Origin: Rhodospirillales bacterium
GTDB taxonomy: Bacteria; Pseudomonadota; Alphaproteobacteria; Reyranellales; Reyranellaceae
Assembly (NCBI GenBank): GCA_016185145.1
Contig: JACPOB010000040.1
Span: 1 to 62,394 of the forward strand
Direction of reading: 5' to 3'
Length of the DNA stretch: 62,394 nt
Below are positions 7,613 through 15,846 of this stretch, piece after piece (positions within the stretch are counted from its first letter, which is position 1; the number at the start of each line of letters is the position of its first letter). The notes below the pieces were generated by a model. It made no database searches. It was not told where the DNA came from and saw only the letters and a program-made list of their open reading frames with translations. A program made the translations under genes and the position numbers.

Positions 7613-8581
7613 ATGAAGCGCCGGCATCTCCTGGCCGCGGCGGTAGTGGCCGCCATTCCGCAATCCGGTGGCGCGCAGGCGTTTCCCGAGCGCCCCATCC
7701 GTTTCATCGTGCCCTATGCGCCGGGCGGATCGACCGACACGTCGGCCCGCATCGTCTCGGAAAAGTTGGCGGCCGTGCTGGGCCAGCCCGTGATCGTCGA
7801 GAACAAGCCGGGCGGCGGCACCATCATCGGCACGGAGATCGTCGCCAAGGCCAAGCCCGACGGGCATACGATCCTGCTGACGCCGGCGGCGCTGATCGCC
7901 AATGCCGCTTTCGGCGTCGCGGTACCTTACGACGTCGAGAAGGACCTCGTGCCGGTCGTGGGCTTCGTCGACCTGCCGATCCTGCTGGCCGCCAGCAACG
8001 GCGCGCCCTTCAAGACGGTCGCCGAGCTTCTGGCCTGGCCGAAGGAGAACCCGGGCAAGACGATCTCCTATGCCTCGGCCGGCATCGGTGCGCTGACCCA
8101 TCTGTGGGGTGAGTATGTGAAGGCCAAGACCGGACTGCCGCTGGAGCATGTCGGCTACAAGGGCAGTGCCGAGGCGCTGCGCGACGTCATCGCCGGCCAC
8201 GTGCCGCTGTTCTTCGACGTGCTGGTGCCGACGGCGACGGCCATCAGGGCTGGCCAGTTGCGCGGCCTTGCCGTGGCGACGACACAACGCTCCGAACTGC
8301 TGCCCGACGTGCCGACGGTTGCCGAGGCGGGACTACCGGGGACCGAAGGCACCATCCCGTTCGGCATCTCGGTACCAGGTGGCACGCCGGCCGCCGTGGT
8401 GATGAAGCTCAACACCGCGTTCAACGAAGCGCTCGACGATGCGCCGATACGGCGCAAGCTCCTGGAGCTCGGCTTCATTCCCGTCGGCGGCGCACCGCAG
8501 GCCTACCTCGCGGTGGTCACCACCGAGATCGCCAAGTGGCGCAAGGTGATCAAGGATTCGAAGATCCCGGCGCCGACGTGA
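7613..8581 (+). CDS. TctC/Bug-family periplasmic binding protein
   Basis: A 322-residue solute receptor of the tripartite tricarboxylate family. It has a signal peptide ending near Ala22 and the family hallmarks RPIRFIVPYAPGGSTDTSAR and PGGGTIIG near the N-terminus. These proteins bind carboxylates or amides and hand them to TctAB, but no tctA or tctB lies nearby, so it is an orphan receptor. GGAGGAA precedes the ATG. It diverges from the TTC38/amidase operon across 69 bases, which suggests it may capture a substrate that those amidases process. Confidence 0.9.
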   Translation: MKRRHLLAAAVVAAIPQSGGAQAFPERPIRFIVPYAPGGSTDTSARIVSEKLAAVLGQPVIVENKPGGGTIIGTEIVAKAKPDGHTILLTPAALIANAAFGVAVPYDVEKDLVPVVGFVDLPILLAASNGAPFKTVAELLAWPKENPGKTISYASAGIGALTHLWGEYVKAKTGLPLEHVGYKGSAEALRDVIAGHVPLFFDVLVPTATAIRAGQLRGLAVATTQRSELLPDVPTVAEAGLPGTEGTIPFGISVPGGTPAAVVMKLNTAFNEALDDAPIRRKLLELGFIPVGGAPQAYLAVVTTEIAKWRKVIKDSKIPAPT

Positions 8582-8587
8582 TTGGCA

Positions 8588-8667
8588 TCATGCTCTTCCG
8601 GACCGCGAGCCTCCGGCTCGCTCATGATCAAGAGCGAGCCGGAGGCTCGCGGTCCGGAAGAGCATGA
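8588..8667. repeat. Intergenic palindrome family A, copy A1
   Basis: A perfect inverted repeat with two 35-base arms around a 10-base centre (CATGATCAAG). Outer part TCTTCCGGACCGC; inner variable palindrome GAGCCTCCGGCTC. It sits between convergent tctC and the secreted-protein gene, where it could terminate transcription from both sides. Confidence 0.9.
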
Positions 8668-8676
8668 GGCTCCCGT

Positions 8677-9063
8677 TCAGCTCTTCGGAGACCCGCCCAG
8701 GAAGCAGTAGATCATGCCGCTCTTGCTGGCGCAGATGTGACTGCGGCCGTCGGGCGCGAGCTGCTTCAGCACGACGCGCGGCGGCACCGGCACCCAGCGG
8801 CCGTCGAGCAGGGCGTACCACATGCCGTCGTCGTTGAGATAGGCACGGGTCGGCCGGCAATCGCCGTCCGCCGTATTGCTGCGGCCGTTGCAGCACGAAT
8901 AGCCGGTGTCGGGCTGCTTCAGCTCCTTGTACCAGTCGTGATTCTCGGAATGGCCCTGGCCGTACTCGCCCTGGACGTGGTCGTGCGCGTCCTGCGCACG
9001 GGCGGCGACGCCCGCGATGCAGAGGGTCGATAGCAAGATGAAACCAATCGCGGATAGGCGCAT
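8677..9063 (-). CDS. Secreted Cys/His-rich protein, paralogue 2
   Basis: The 128-residue product has a signal peptide (cleavage near Ala23). A His-rich segment follows (HDHVQGEYGQGHSENHDWY), then SCCNG, DCRPTRAY and a C-terminal HICASKSGMIYCFLGG. The five mature-region cysteines suggest disulfides, and the histidines could bind metal. It lies just downstream of a paralogue in the same direction, so the pair is a tandem duplication. GGAGG precedes the ATG. A recurrent secreted family in alphaproteobacteria, but I know of no assigned function. Confidence 0.7.
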   Translation of the reverse strand: MRLSAIGFILLSTLCIAGVAARAQDAHDHVQGEYGQGHSENHDWYKELKQPDTGYSCCNGRSNTADGDCRPTRAYLNDDGMWYALLDGRWVPVPPRVVLKQLAPDGRSHICASKSGMIYCFLGGSPKS

Positions 9064-9139
9064 CGCACCGCCTCCGTCTGCCGCAAGGACGACACCGGCA
9101 TCGGCTGTCGCAACGAGGCCGGGAACCTCCTGGTTCCCG

Positions 9140-9517
9140 TTAGATCTTGGGCGATCCGCCCAAAAAGCAATAGATCATGCCATTTTTGCTGGCGCAGATA
9201 TGCGAGCTGCCGTCGGGTGCGAGTTGCTTCAGGACGACGCGCGGCGGCACCGGCACCCAGCGGCCGTTGAGCAGAGCGTACCACTGGCCATCGTCGTTGA
9301 CATAGGCCCGGGTCGGCCGGCAATCGCCTTCGACGTCATTGGTCGTGCCATTGCAACACGAAAGGCCCGTGCCCGGCTGTTTCAGTTCCTGATACCAGTC
9401 GTGGTTCTCGGCGTGGCCCTGGCCATGGTGACCATCCTGTGCCAAGGCAGGACGAAAAGTGCTTGCGCCGAACAGGACGCACGCCGCAACGACACCAACA
9501 AACGCGTATCGTGGCAT
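9140..9517 (-). CDS. Secreted Cys/His-rich protein, paralogue 1
   Basis: A tandem paralogue of the next gene, with near-identical blocks NHDWY-ELKQP-TG-SCCN, DCRPTRAY and PVPPRVVLKQLAPDG. The N-termini and signal peptides differ, and the linker is shorter (DGHHGQGHAE). The ATG at 9517 is chosen because AGGTGG lies ahead. A TTG seven codons earlier is possible. Exported, probably periplasmic. Strong conservation of the C-terminal half against a variable N-terminus points to that half as the functional domain. Confidence 0.7.
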   Translation of the reverse strand: MPRYAFVGVVAACVLFGASTFRPALAQDGHHGQGHAENHDWYQELKQPGTGLSCCNGTTNDVEGDCRPTRAYVNDDGQWYALLNGRWVPVPPRVVLKQLAPDGSSHICASKNGMIYCFLGGSPKI

Positions 9518-9581
9518 GAGGGCTGCCACCTTTCGCAAGCTCTGTCGAGCCGGCCACGTATTCGTAGCGACGCGCCGTCGC

Positions 9582-10457
9582 TCAACCGATTCCGTTGGGC
9601 AGAGTGTACTCCTTCTTGAGCCCGGAGACGACGGTCATGAATTGTGGATCGTCGGCCGACAGAAGCCCGTGACGGACGAAGAAGTCGATCAACACCAGAT
9701 TGCAGTTGTATTTGAACTCGGTGGTATCGCGTACGGTCTCGAACACGCGCTGCAGCGGCCACAGTTCGAAGGAATGCACCTCGCCGTCGTTTGCGCGCGG
9801 TGTGAAATCCTCGGGCAGCTCGAGGTCGAAGCAGATCATGAGATCGGGCTTGAGCTGCGGACCGGACTGATTGAGGTAGCTGATGTAGCTCACAGCCTTG
9901 GCCTGCTCGGCGAGCTTGCGCGGAATCGAGGCTTCCTCTGCACATTCCTTGATCAGATTGTCATGCAGGCCGATGCCGATCGGCTGGCCGCCGGCGACGG
10001 TGTTGTCGAGCTGGCCGGGGAAGGTCGGCTTGGTATAGGAGCGGCGCGGCACCCAGATATGCAGGCCGTCCTTGCGTCGCACGTAGCCCGTCATGTGCGG
10101 CCCGAAGGCGCGCACGCCGAACCACGGCACGGCCGCCCGCTCCATCGCCATCAGGGCGGCGTCGGTGAACGTCCAGGTGACGGGATAGGCCTCCTCGCGC
10201 CACAGCTTGCCGAACTGGCCGCGCTCGCGCAGCTCGAGCAGGAAGGCGCGCACCGCAGCGGTGCGCTTGTCCGGCGTGTCGAGCGCGGGATCGAGGTGCC
10301 AGGCGCCGTCGCGACGCACGAAGAGATCGGGCCGCGTCGCCACGATGGGCGCGAAGTCGCGATGGATGAAGCCGGCGCGCCGATGGCCGATGAACCACGG
10401 CTCGAACTGGCGGAGATCGCCGTTGTTGCAGCGCTTGATGTGGTCGAGGAAGGACAT
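9582..10457 (-). CDS. Nudix hydrolase with DUF4743-type N-terminal domain
   Basis: A 291-residue cytoplasmic protein. The N-terminal ~115 residues match the DUF4743 type found in front of Nudix domains in Tnr3/thiamine-kinase-like proteins. The Nudix box around residues 157-178 carries the metal-binding LIKECAEEASI core (Glu171, Glu174, Glu175), with Lys in place of the usual Arg. Members hydrolyse nucleoside-diphosphate-linked compounds, and in yeast relatives damaged thiamine diphosphates. The exact substrate is not determinable here. Monocistronic; repeat C1 covers its upstream region. Confidence 0.85.
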   Translation of the reverse strand: MSFLDHIKRCNNGDLRQFEPWFIGHRRAGFIHRDFAPIVATRPDLFVRRDGAWHLDPALDTPDKRTAAVRAFLLELRERGQFGKLWREEAYPVTWTFTDAALMAMERAAVPWFGVRAFGPHMTGYVRRKDGLHIWVPRRSYTKPTFPGQLDNTVAGGQPIGIGLHDNLIKECAEEASIPRKLAEQAKAVSYISYLNQSGPQLKPDLMICFDLELPEDFTPRANDGEVHSFELWPLQRVFETVRDTTEFKYNCNLVLIDFFVRHGLLSADDPQFMTVVSGLKKEYTLPNGIG

Positions 10458-10488
10458 CGGCCTCGCACATAGCCGGCCGGAGCACGCC

Positions 10489-10579
10489 TGTCATCCCGAG
10501 CGTAGCACTCTGTCATCCCGAGCGCAGCGAGGGACCTTTCCTGCAGCCTCAAAAGTCCCTCGCTGCGCTCGGGATGACA
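10489..10579. repeat. Intergenic repeat family C, copy C1
   Basis: The inverted arms TGTCATCCCGAGCGCAGC (10511 on) and the complementary GCGCTCGGGATGACA (ending 10579) flank a short spacer. A partial extra arm, TGTCATCCCGAGCGTAG, precedes at 10489. Lies in the divergent gap between the Nudix and hotdog genes. Confidence 0.85.
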
Positions 10580-10609
10580 CTGGGTGTGGTGTCTGCGACA
10601 TTAAATCGG

Positions 10610-10975
10610 ATGACCGAAGACGAGTTGCAAGACCTTCTCGACAAGACCCTGCCATCGGCCGACCGGCACGATGTGTTCGTCGAGGAGTGCCAGGACCAGG
10701 ACGTGCGACTGCGCTTCTCGCTCAAGCCCGGCGAGACCTGGTCGAGCGCCGCGTTGCTGTCTCTGACCGACACGTCGCTGCGAGCGGCAGCTGGGCTCGA
10801 AGCGACCATTACTCATCTCAATGTCACGGTACTGAGGTCAGCTCACGAGGCCGACGTGCTCGCCTTGTCTCGTGTCATCCGCCGCGACGGCGGGGCAGTC
10901 CACGCCGAGGCCTGGCTGTTCAGCCACGCCGTCGTAGAACCGATGCTGCACGCGACGGCGACGTTGAGGCGTTAG
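10610..10975 (+). CDS. Hotdog-fold thioesterase-like protein
   Basis: A 121-residue protein with the PaaI-like hotdog pattern: an N-terminal helix, then WSSAALLSLTDTSLRAAAGL (the helix that packs in the barrel), THLNVTVLRSA and a C-terminal beta strand with AEAWLFSH. Relatives hydrolyse acyl-CoA thioesters. The start at 10610 avoids codons that fall in repeat C1. No operon partner; repeat A2 follows directly. Confident on fold, less on substrate. Confidence 0.7.
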   Translation: MTEDELQDLLDKTLPSADRHDVFVEECQDQDVRLRFSLKPGETWSSAALLSLTDTSLRAAAGLEATITHLNVTVLRSAHEADVLALSRVIRRDGGAVHAEAWLFSHAVVEPMLHATATLRR

Positions 10976-10981
10976 CTTCGT

Positions 10982-11103
10982 CGGAGCGCGGACCTCCGGG
11001 TCCGCTCGTGCTCTTCCGGACCGCGAGCCTCCGGCTCGCTCATGAGCGCGCTGGAAGCGCTCGGTCCAGAAGACTCTGAGCGGACCTGGAGGTCCGCGCT
11101 CCG
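10982..11103. repeat. Intergenic palindrome family A, composite copy A2
   Basis: A nested element. Outer arms CGGAGCGCGGACCTCC and GGAGGTCCGCGCTCCG enclose a second unit with CTCTTCCGGACCGC, inner palindrome GAGCCTCCGGCTC and a degenerate right half. It ends directly at the meaA stop codon, between convergent genes. Confidence 0.85.
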
Positions 11104-13077
11104 TCAGGCCGCTTCCTTCCAGGCGCCGTCGACGACGGCGACGATGTCGCGCATGATCTGGGTGAGGTCGAAGTCCTTCGGCGTGTAGACGCGCGCTACG
11201 CCCGCGCCGAGCAGCGCCTCGGCGTCGGCCGGCGGGATGATGCCGCCCACCACCACCGGCACGTCGCCGATGCCGGCGCCGCGCAGCCCGGCCAGAACCT
11301 CGCCGACCAGGGAGACGTGGCCGCCCGACAGGATCGAGAGTCCGACCACGTGCACGCTCTCCTCGAGGGCGGCATTGACGATGCGCTCGGGCGTCAGCCG
11401 GATGCCCTCGTAGACAACTTCCATGCCGCAGTCGCGGGCGCGTACGGCGATCTGCTCGGCGCCGTTGGAATGGCCGTCGAGCCCGGGCTTGCCGACCAGG
11501 ATCTTTATCCGCCGCCCGAGCCGCCGCGACACCGTGTCGACCTCGCGGCGCGCCGCTTCCAGGCGGCCGTCGCTGACGCCGACGGCGCGGGCGACGCCGG
11601 TGGGCGCGCGATACTCGCCGAACACCGAGCGCAGCGTCTCGGTCCATTCGCCGGTGGTGACGCCCGCCTGTGCGCAGGCGATCGAGGCCGGCATGACGTT
11701 GCGGTCTTCCTTGGCGGCGGCGGCGAGCTCGTCCAACGCCTTCTTCACGGCGGCGTTGTCGCGCGAGGTCCGCCATGCCCGCAGGCGCTCGACCTGCTCG
11801 CGCTCGACCGAGGCATCTACCGTCAGGATGGCCCCTTCACCGGTCGAGAGCGGCGAGGGCTCGGCATCGGTATAGGCATTGACGCCGACCACGGTCTGCT
11901 CGCCCGCTTCGATGGCGGCCAGTCGCTTGAGATTCGATTCGACGAGGCGCTGTTTCATGTAGGCCGCCTCGATCGCGGCCACCGCGCCGCCCATGTCGGC
12001 GATGCGCGCCACCTCGGCCGTGGCCTCCTGCTTCAAGGCTTCGACCTTGCGCGCGATCTCGGCGCTGCCGTCGAAGATGTCGCCATACTCCAGAAGGTCG
12101 GTCTCGAAGGCGACGATCTGCTGCAGCCGGAGCGACCACTGCTGGTCCCACGGCCGCGGCAGGCCGAGCGCCTCGTTCCACGCCGGCAATTGCACCGAGC
12201 GGGCGCGGGCGTTCTTGCTCATCACCACGGCCAGCATTTCGAGCAGGATGCGATAGACGTTGTTCTCGGGCTGCTGCTCGGTGAGCCCCAGCGAGTTCAC
12301 CTGCACGCCGTAGCGGAACAGCCGTTGCTTGGCGTCGGCAACTCCGTAGCGGGTGCGCGTGAGCTCGTCCCACAATTCGGCGAACGCCCGCATCTTGCAC
12401 ATCTCGGTGACGAAGCGGATGCCGGCATTGACGAAGAAGGAGATGCGGCCGACGACCTGCGGGAAGTCGGCCTCGGGCACCTGGCCGCGGTTGCGCACCG
12501 CGTCGAGCACGGCGATGGCGTTGGCGAGCGAGAAGGCGAGCTCCTGCACGGGCGTGGCGCCGGCTTCCTGAAGGTGATAGCTGCAGACGTTCATCGGGTT
12601 CCACTTGGGAACCTCGCGATAGGTGAAGCCGATCGTGTCGGCGGTCAGCCGCAGCGACGGCTCGGGCGGGAAGATGTAGGTCCCGCGCGAGAGGTACTCC
12701 TTGATGATGTCGTTCTGGGTCGTGCCCTGCAGCTTGGCGCGCTCGACGCCCTGCGCCTCGGCGGTGGCGATATAAAGAGACAAGAGCCACACCGCCGGCG
12801 CGTTGATGGTCATCGAGGTGTTCATGCGGTCGAGCGGGATGCCGTCGAACAGGGTCCGCATGTCGCCGAGATGGCTTATAGGCACGCCGACCTTGCCGAC
12901 TTCGCCCTTGGCCAGCGGATGGTCGGAGTCGTAGCCGGTCTGGGTCGGCAGGTCGAAGGCGACCGACAGGCCGGTCTGACCGCGCGCCAGGTTGGTGCGG
13001 TAAAGCTCGTTCGATTTGGCCGCGGTCGAATGGCCGGCATAGGTCCGGATCAACCAGGGACGGTCGCGGTTGGTCAT
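11104..13077 (-). CDS. meaA: Ethylmalonyl-CoA mutase (MeaA/Ecm)
   Basis: A coenzyme-B12-dependent mutase converting ethylmalonyl-CoA to methylsuccinyl-CoA in the ethylmalonyl-CoA pathway, used for acetyl-CoA assimilation when isocitrate lyase is absent. The N-terminal TIM barrel begins with DRPWLIRTYAGHSTA and GQTGLSVAFDLPTQTGYDSD, closely matching MeaA rather than generic methylmalonyl-CoA mutase. The C-terminal B12 domain has the D-x-H-x-x-G signature at Asp534-His536-Gly539. At 657 residues it is full length, with both domains on one chain. No other pathway genes (ccr, mcd, mcl) are in the window. The gene stands alone. Confidence 0.9.
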   Translation of the reverse strand: MTNRDRPWLIRTYAGHSTAAKSNELYRTNLARGQTGLSVAFDLPTQTGYDSDHPLAKGEVGKVGVPISHLGDMRTLFDGIPLDRMNTSMTINAPAVWLLSLYIATAEAQGVERAKLQGTTQNDIIKEYLSRGTYIFPPEPSLRLTADTIGFTYREVPKWNPMNVCSYHLQEAGATPVQELAFSLANAIAVLDAVRNRGQVPEADFPQVVGRISFFVNAGIRFVTEMCKMRAFAELWDELTRTRYGVADAKQRLFRYGVQVNSLGLTEQQPENNVYRILLEMLAVVMSKNARARSVQLPAWNEALGLPRPWDQQWSLRLQQIVAFETDLLEYGDIFDGSAEIARKVEALKQEATAEVARIADMGGAVAAIEAAYMKQRLVESNLKRLAAIEAGEQTVVGVNAYTDAEPSPLSTGEGAILTVDASVEREQVERLRAWRTSRDNAAVKKALDELAAAAKEDRNVMPASIACAQAGVTTGEWTETLRSVFGEYRAPTGVARAVGVSDGRLEAARREVDTVSRRLGRRIKILVGKPGLDGHSNGAEQIAVRARDCGMEVVYEGIRLTPERIVNAALEESVHVVGLSILSGGHVSLVGEVLAGLRGAGIGDVPVVVGGIIPPADAEALLGAGVARVYTPKDFDLTQIMRDIVAVVDGAWKEAA

Positions 13078-13131
13078 GGTAGCGGCTGCTGAAATGTTTC
13101 CGGTAGACTGGGTGCCTCAAGCGATGTTGCA

Positions 13132-14382
13132 TTGCAGCATGAAAGATTTCGCAGCGCAACCGAGGTCGAGGACCGCTTTGTGACCAGCGCGACCTCTCCT
13201 TGGGGGCAGGTGCCCAGCACGCCGGCGGCGGCCATGGCTGCTGCCACGACCGAGCCGGACCTGACGCCCAGCCGGCCGGTCTATGACGGCAGGCTGGGCG
13301 AGCTCTACGTCATCTATCTGCGCCACCTCGTGCTGATGCTGCTGACCTTGGGCTGGTCGCGCTTCTGGGGGCGCACGCGCATCCGGCGTTATCTGTGGAA
13401 CCACTTCGCCATCCTGGGCGACCGCTTCGAGTATCGCGGCCGCGGCATCGAGCTGATGGTGGGCTTCATGCTGGCGCTGCTGATGCTCGCCGGCTGGGGC
13501 GGCCTGATGTACGTGGTGTGGATCTACGTGTTCCACGAACGGCCGTTCGCGAATTTCGGCCTGTTCGACATCTTCTCGCTGTCGGTCGCGTTGATCGGCT
13601 TTCCGCTCGCCTACGTCGGCCACTATGCCGGGCTGCGCTATCGGCTGTCGCGTACGCGCTGGCGGGGTATACGCTGCGGGCTGGCGGGCTCGGCCTGGCG
13701 CTACGGCGCGTTGGCCACCTTCCTCACCTTCGCCAACGCCATGACCTTCCAGCTCCTGACCCCGCTCATGTCGGTGAACCTGGCGCGGCCGCGCATCGCC
13801 AACACGCGCTTCGGCAGCCTGCCGTTCGTCTTTGCCGGCGGCGCCGGCGACATCTATGGCCGCTATATCGGCTATTACTTCCTCAACATCATCGCCTGGC
13901 TGGTGGCGGCCGGCGTCTTCTTCGCCGCCATCGGCGGCGCCGTCGGAGGCCTCGGCCTCACATTCACCGAGGAAGAGCTGCGGCAGCTTTTCACGCGGCC
14001 CAGCCTGCGCACCATCCTGCTGATCGCAGCACTCGTGATCGGCGTCTACATCGTCTTCAGCCTGCTGATCCTGCCGCTGCGCTGCTGGTGGCAGGCTTAT
14101 CTCTTCCGCTACCTGGTCTCGCGCAGCCGCGCCGGCAACGTGCTGTTCGCCACGGCGATCTCGACGCGCCAGATGTGGGGCTTCCTGGTGCTGAACTACC
14201 TGATCGTCATGCTGACCCTGGGCCTCGGCTGGCCCTGGGTGATGCATCGCACGCTGCGGCTGATCGCGGCCGAGCTGTGGCTCTACGGCGCACCCGACGG
14301 CGCATCGATCAGCCAGCCGACCGATCTCGGGCCGCGCTACGGCGAGGGCCTTCTGGACATGTTCGACGTGAGCGGCGTCTGA
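13132..14382 (+). CDS. DUF898 (YjgN-type) membrane protein
   Basis: An integral membrane protein. After a ~50-residue polar N-terminus the domain begins at PVYDGRLGELYVIYLRHLVL and continues through several helices with the family motifs TLGWSRFWGRTRIRRYLWNH and RFGSLPFVF. The recorded start is a TTG; a GTG at 13180 is equally plausible because neither has a clear ribosome site and the domain begins further on. The M48 peptidase gene starts one base after its stop. DUF898 is uncharacterised in function. The pairing suggests a joint role at the inner membrane. Confidence 0.8.
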   Translation: MQHERFRSATEVEDRFVTSATSPWGQVPSTPAAAMAAATTEPDLTPSRPVYDGRLGELYVIYLRHLVLMLLTLGWSRFWGRTRIRRYLWNHFAILGDRFEYRGRGIELMVGFMLALLMLAGWGGLMYVVWIYVFHERPFANFGLFDIFSLSVALIGFPLAYVGHYAGLRYRLSRTRWRGIRCGLAGSAWRYGALATFLTFANAMTFQLLTPLMSVNLARPRIANTRFGSLPFVFAGGAGDIYGRYIGYYFLNIIAWLVAAGVFFAAIGGAVGGLGLTFTEEELRQLFTRPSLRTILLIAALVIGVYIVFSLLILPLRCWWQAYLFRYLVSRSRAGNVLFATAISTRQMWGFLVLNYLIVMLTLGLGWPWVMHRTLRLIAAELWLYGAPDGASISQPTDLGPRYGEGLLDMFDVSGV

Positions 14383-14383
14383 C

Positions 14384-15451
14384 ATGGCGACCACGGCGCG
14401 CTTTTATGATGGTGAAACCGCCCAGGTGCACGATGTCAGCGTGCGCACCACCGCCAACGAACTGGTGATCTTCCGCCTCGCCGACGCCTCCATCCTGACG
14501 CGCTGGCCGATCGGCGAGCTCGCCGTGCTGGGCGACATCCAGCACGAGGTGACGCCGCCGATCGTGCGCAAGGGTTCCGAGGCGCGCCTGGTGGTCGAGG
14601 ATCCCGAACTGCGTCGGCAACTCGCCTCGCTGGTCCCGCAACTCGCGCCGCTGGCCGGCGCACGGCCGGCGCCGGTCACCCGCATTGCCGCCTTTAGCGC
14701 CACCTTTGTCGCACTGGTCGGGCTGTTCTGGGTCGCCATCGACTACGGCACCGAGTATGCCGCGCCGCTCCTGCCCTACAGCCTGCAAGTCAAGCTGGGC
14801 GAGAGCGTGTTCGATGAGCTGACGACCGACAAGGACGAGTGCCACGGCAAGGCCGGCCTCAGGGCGTTGAACGACCTCGCCAATCGACTGGCCAAGGCGG
14901 CCGACTATCCGCACGAGATCGCCGTGCACGTGATGGAGGGCGGCCCCGTCAACGCCTTCACCCTGCCGGGCGGCATTCTGGTCTTCTATTCCGACCTCAT
15001 CGAGCAGGCCAAGGACGGCTCGCAGGTCGCGGGCGTGATGGCGCACGAGATCGGCCACGTCGTGCACTATCATCCGGTCAAGGGACTGGCGCGCCAGTAC
15101 GGCATCGAGCTTCTGGTCAAGCTGGTGAGCGGCGGCTACTCGGACCTGCTGAGCACGCTCGCCTCGGGCGGCAATGTCCTGCTGGCCCTGCGCAATGGCC
15201 GCGCCTTCGAGCGTGATGCCGACGCCACCGGCGTCGCGCTCCTGGAGAAGCTGGAGATCCGCGCCGACGGCGTCGCGAGCTTCTTCGAGCAGATGCTGGC
15301 CAAGGAACCCAAGGACGCGGCTGCCATCGCCGGCATCTGGTCGAGCCATCCCCCGACCGCCGAGCGCATCGAAGCGACGCGACGGCCGTCGTCCGGCAAG
15401 CCGCCCTTTACTGACGCCGAGTGGAGGGCCGTGCGCAATGTCTGCAAATGA
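14384..15451 (+). CDS. M48-family metallopeptidase, membrane anchored
   Basis: A zinc peptidase with HEIGH at residues 221-225 and the third zinc ligand probably Glu276 in AFERDAD. A single hydrophobic segment at ~100-119 anchors it, with ~100 residues ahead of the anchor that form a separate small domain. It overlaps in arrangement with the DUF898 gene (1-base gap), so the two are probably one unit. Relatives degrade misfolded or periplasmic proteins (HtpX, BepA, LoiP types). The specific substrate is unknown. Confidence 0.85.
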   Translation: MATTARFYDGETAQVHDVSVRTTANELVIFRLADASILTRWPIGELAVLGDIQHEVTPPIVRKGSEARLVVEDPELRRQLASLVPQLAPLAGARPAPVTRIAAFSATFVALVGLFWVAIDYGTEYAAPLLPYSLQVKLGESVFDELTTDKDECHGKAGLRALNDLANRLAKAADYPHEIAVHVMEGGPVNAFTLPGGILVFYSDLIEQAKDGSQVAGVMAHEIGHVVHYHPVKGLARQYGIELLVKLVSGGYSDLLSTLASGGNVLLALRNGRAFERDADATGVALLEKLEIRADGVASFFEQMLAKEPKDAAAIAGIWSSHPPTAERIEATRRPSSGKPPFTDAEWRAVRNVCK

Positions 15452-15465
15452 ATGAAAGCTAGACG

Positions 15466-15843
15466 ATGCCGATGCGCTGGACGATCTCGCACGACGAGCG
15501 GCTGGTGCTGGTGACCGCCGAGGGGCCGGTGACGTTGCCCGAGATCGAGGACTATTTCGATGCCGTGATCGTGGCCGGCGCCCAGCCTTACGCCAAGTTG
15601 CTCGATGCGACCACGATGGAGGCGCGCCTCACCGACGACGACGTGATGGCGATCGGCGCGCGCATGAGCGCGTATGTCAAGGACCAGAAATGGCCCGGCG
15701 GGCCGGCGGCGTTCGTGGTGACGACCCGCGCCAATCGCGAGTTCGTCAGGCGGTTCATCAATCTTGCCGCCTCGCCGCGACAGGCGAAGATCTTTCAGAC
15801 CGTCGACGAAGCACGCCGCTGGCTCGACGGGCAGGTCCGCTAG
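15466..15843 (+). CDS. STAS/SpoIIAA-like small protein
   Basis: A 125-residue soluble protein starting MRWTISHDERLVLVTAEG, with alternating strands and helices that fit the SpoIIAA/STAS-like fold common among uncharacterised alphaproteobacterial proteins. No phosphorylatable serine motif is obvious, so an anti-sigma antagonist role is not supported. It starts 14 bases after the peptidase stop and three bases before the ATP-grasp start, so it is likely co-transcribed with both. Confidence 0.6.
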   Translation: MPMRWTISHDERLVLVTAEGPVTLPEIEDYFDAVIVAGAQPYAKLLDATTMEARLTDDDVMAIGARMSAYVKDQKWPGGPAAFVVTTRANREFVRRFINLAASPRQAKIFQTVDEARRWLDGQVR

Positions 15844-15846
15844 CCA

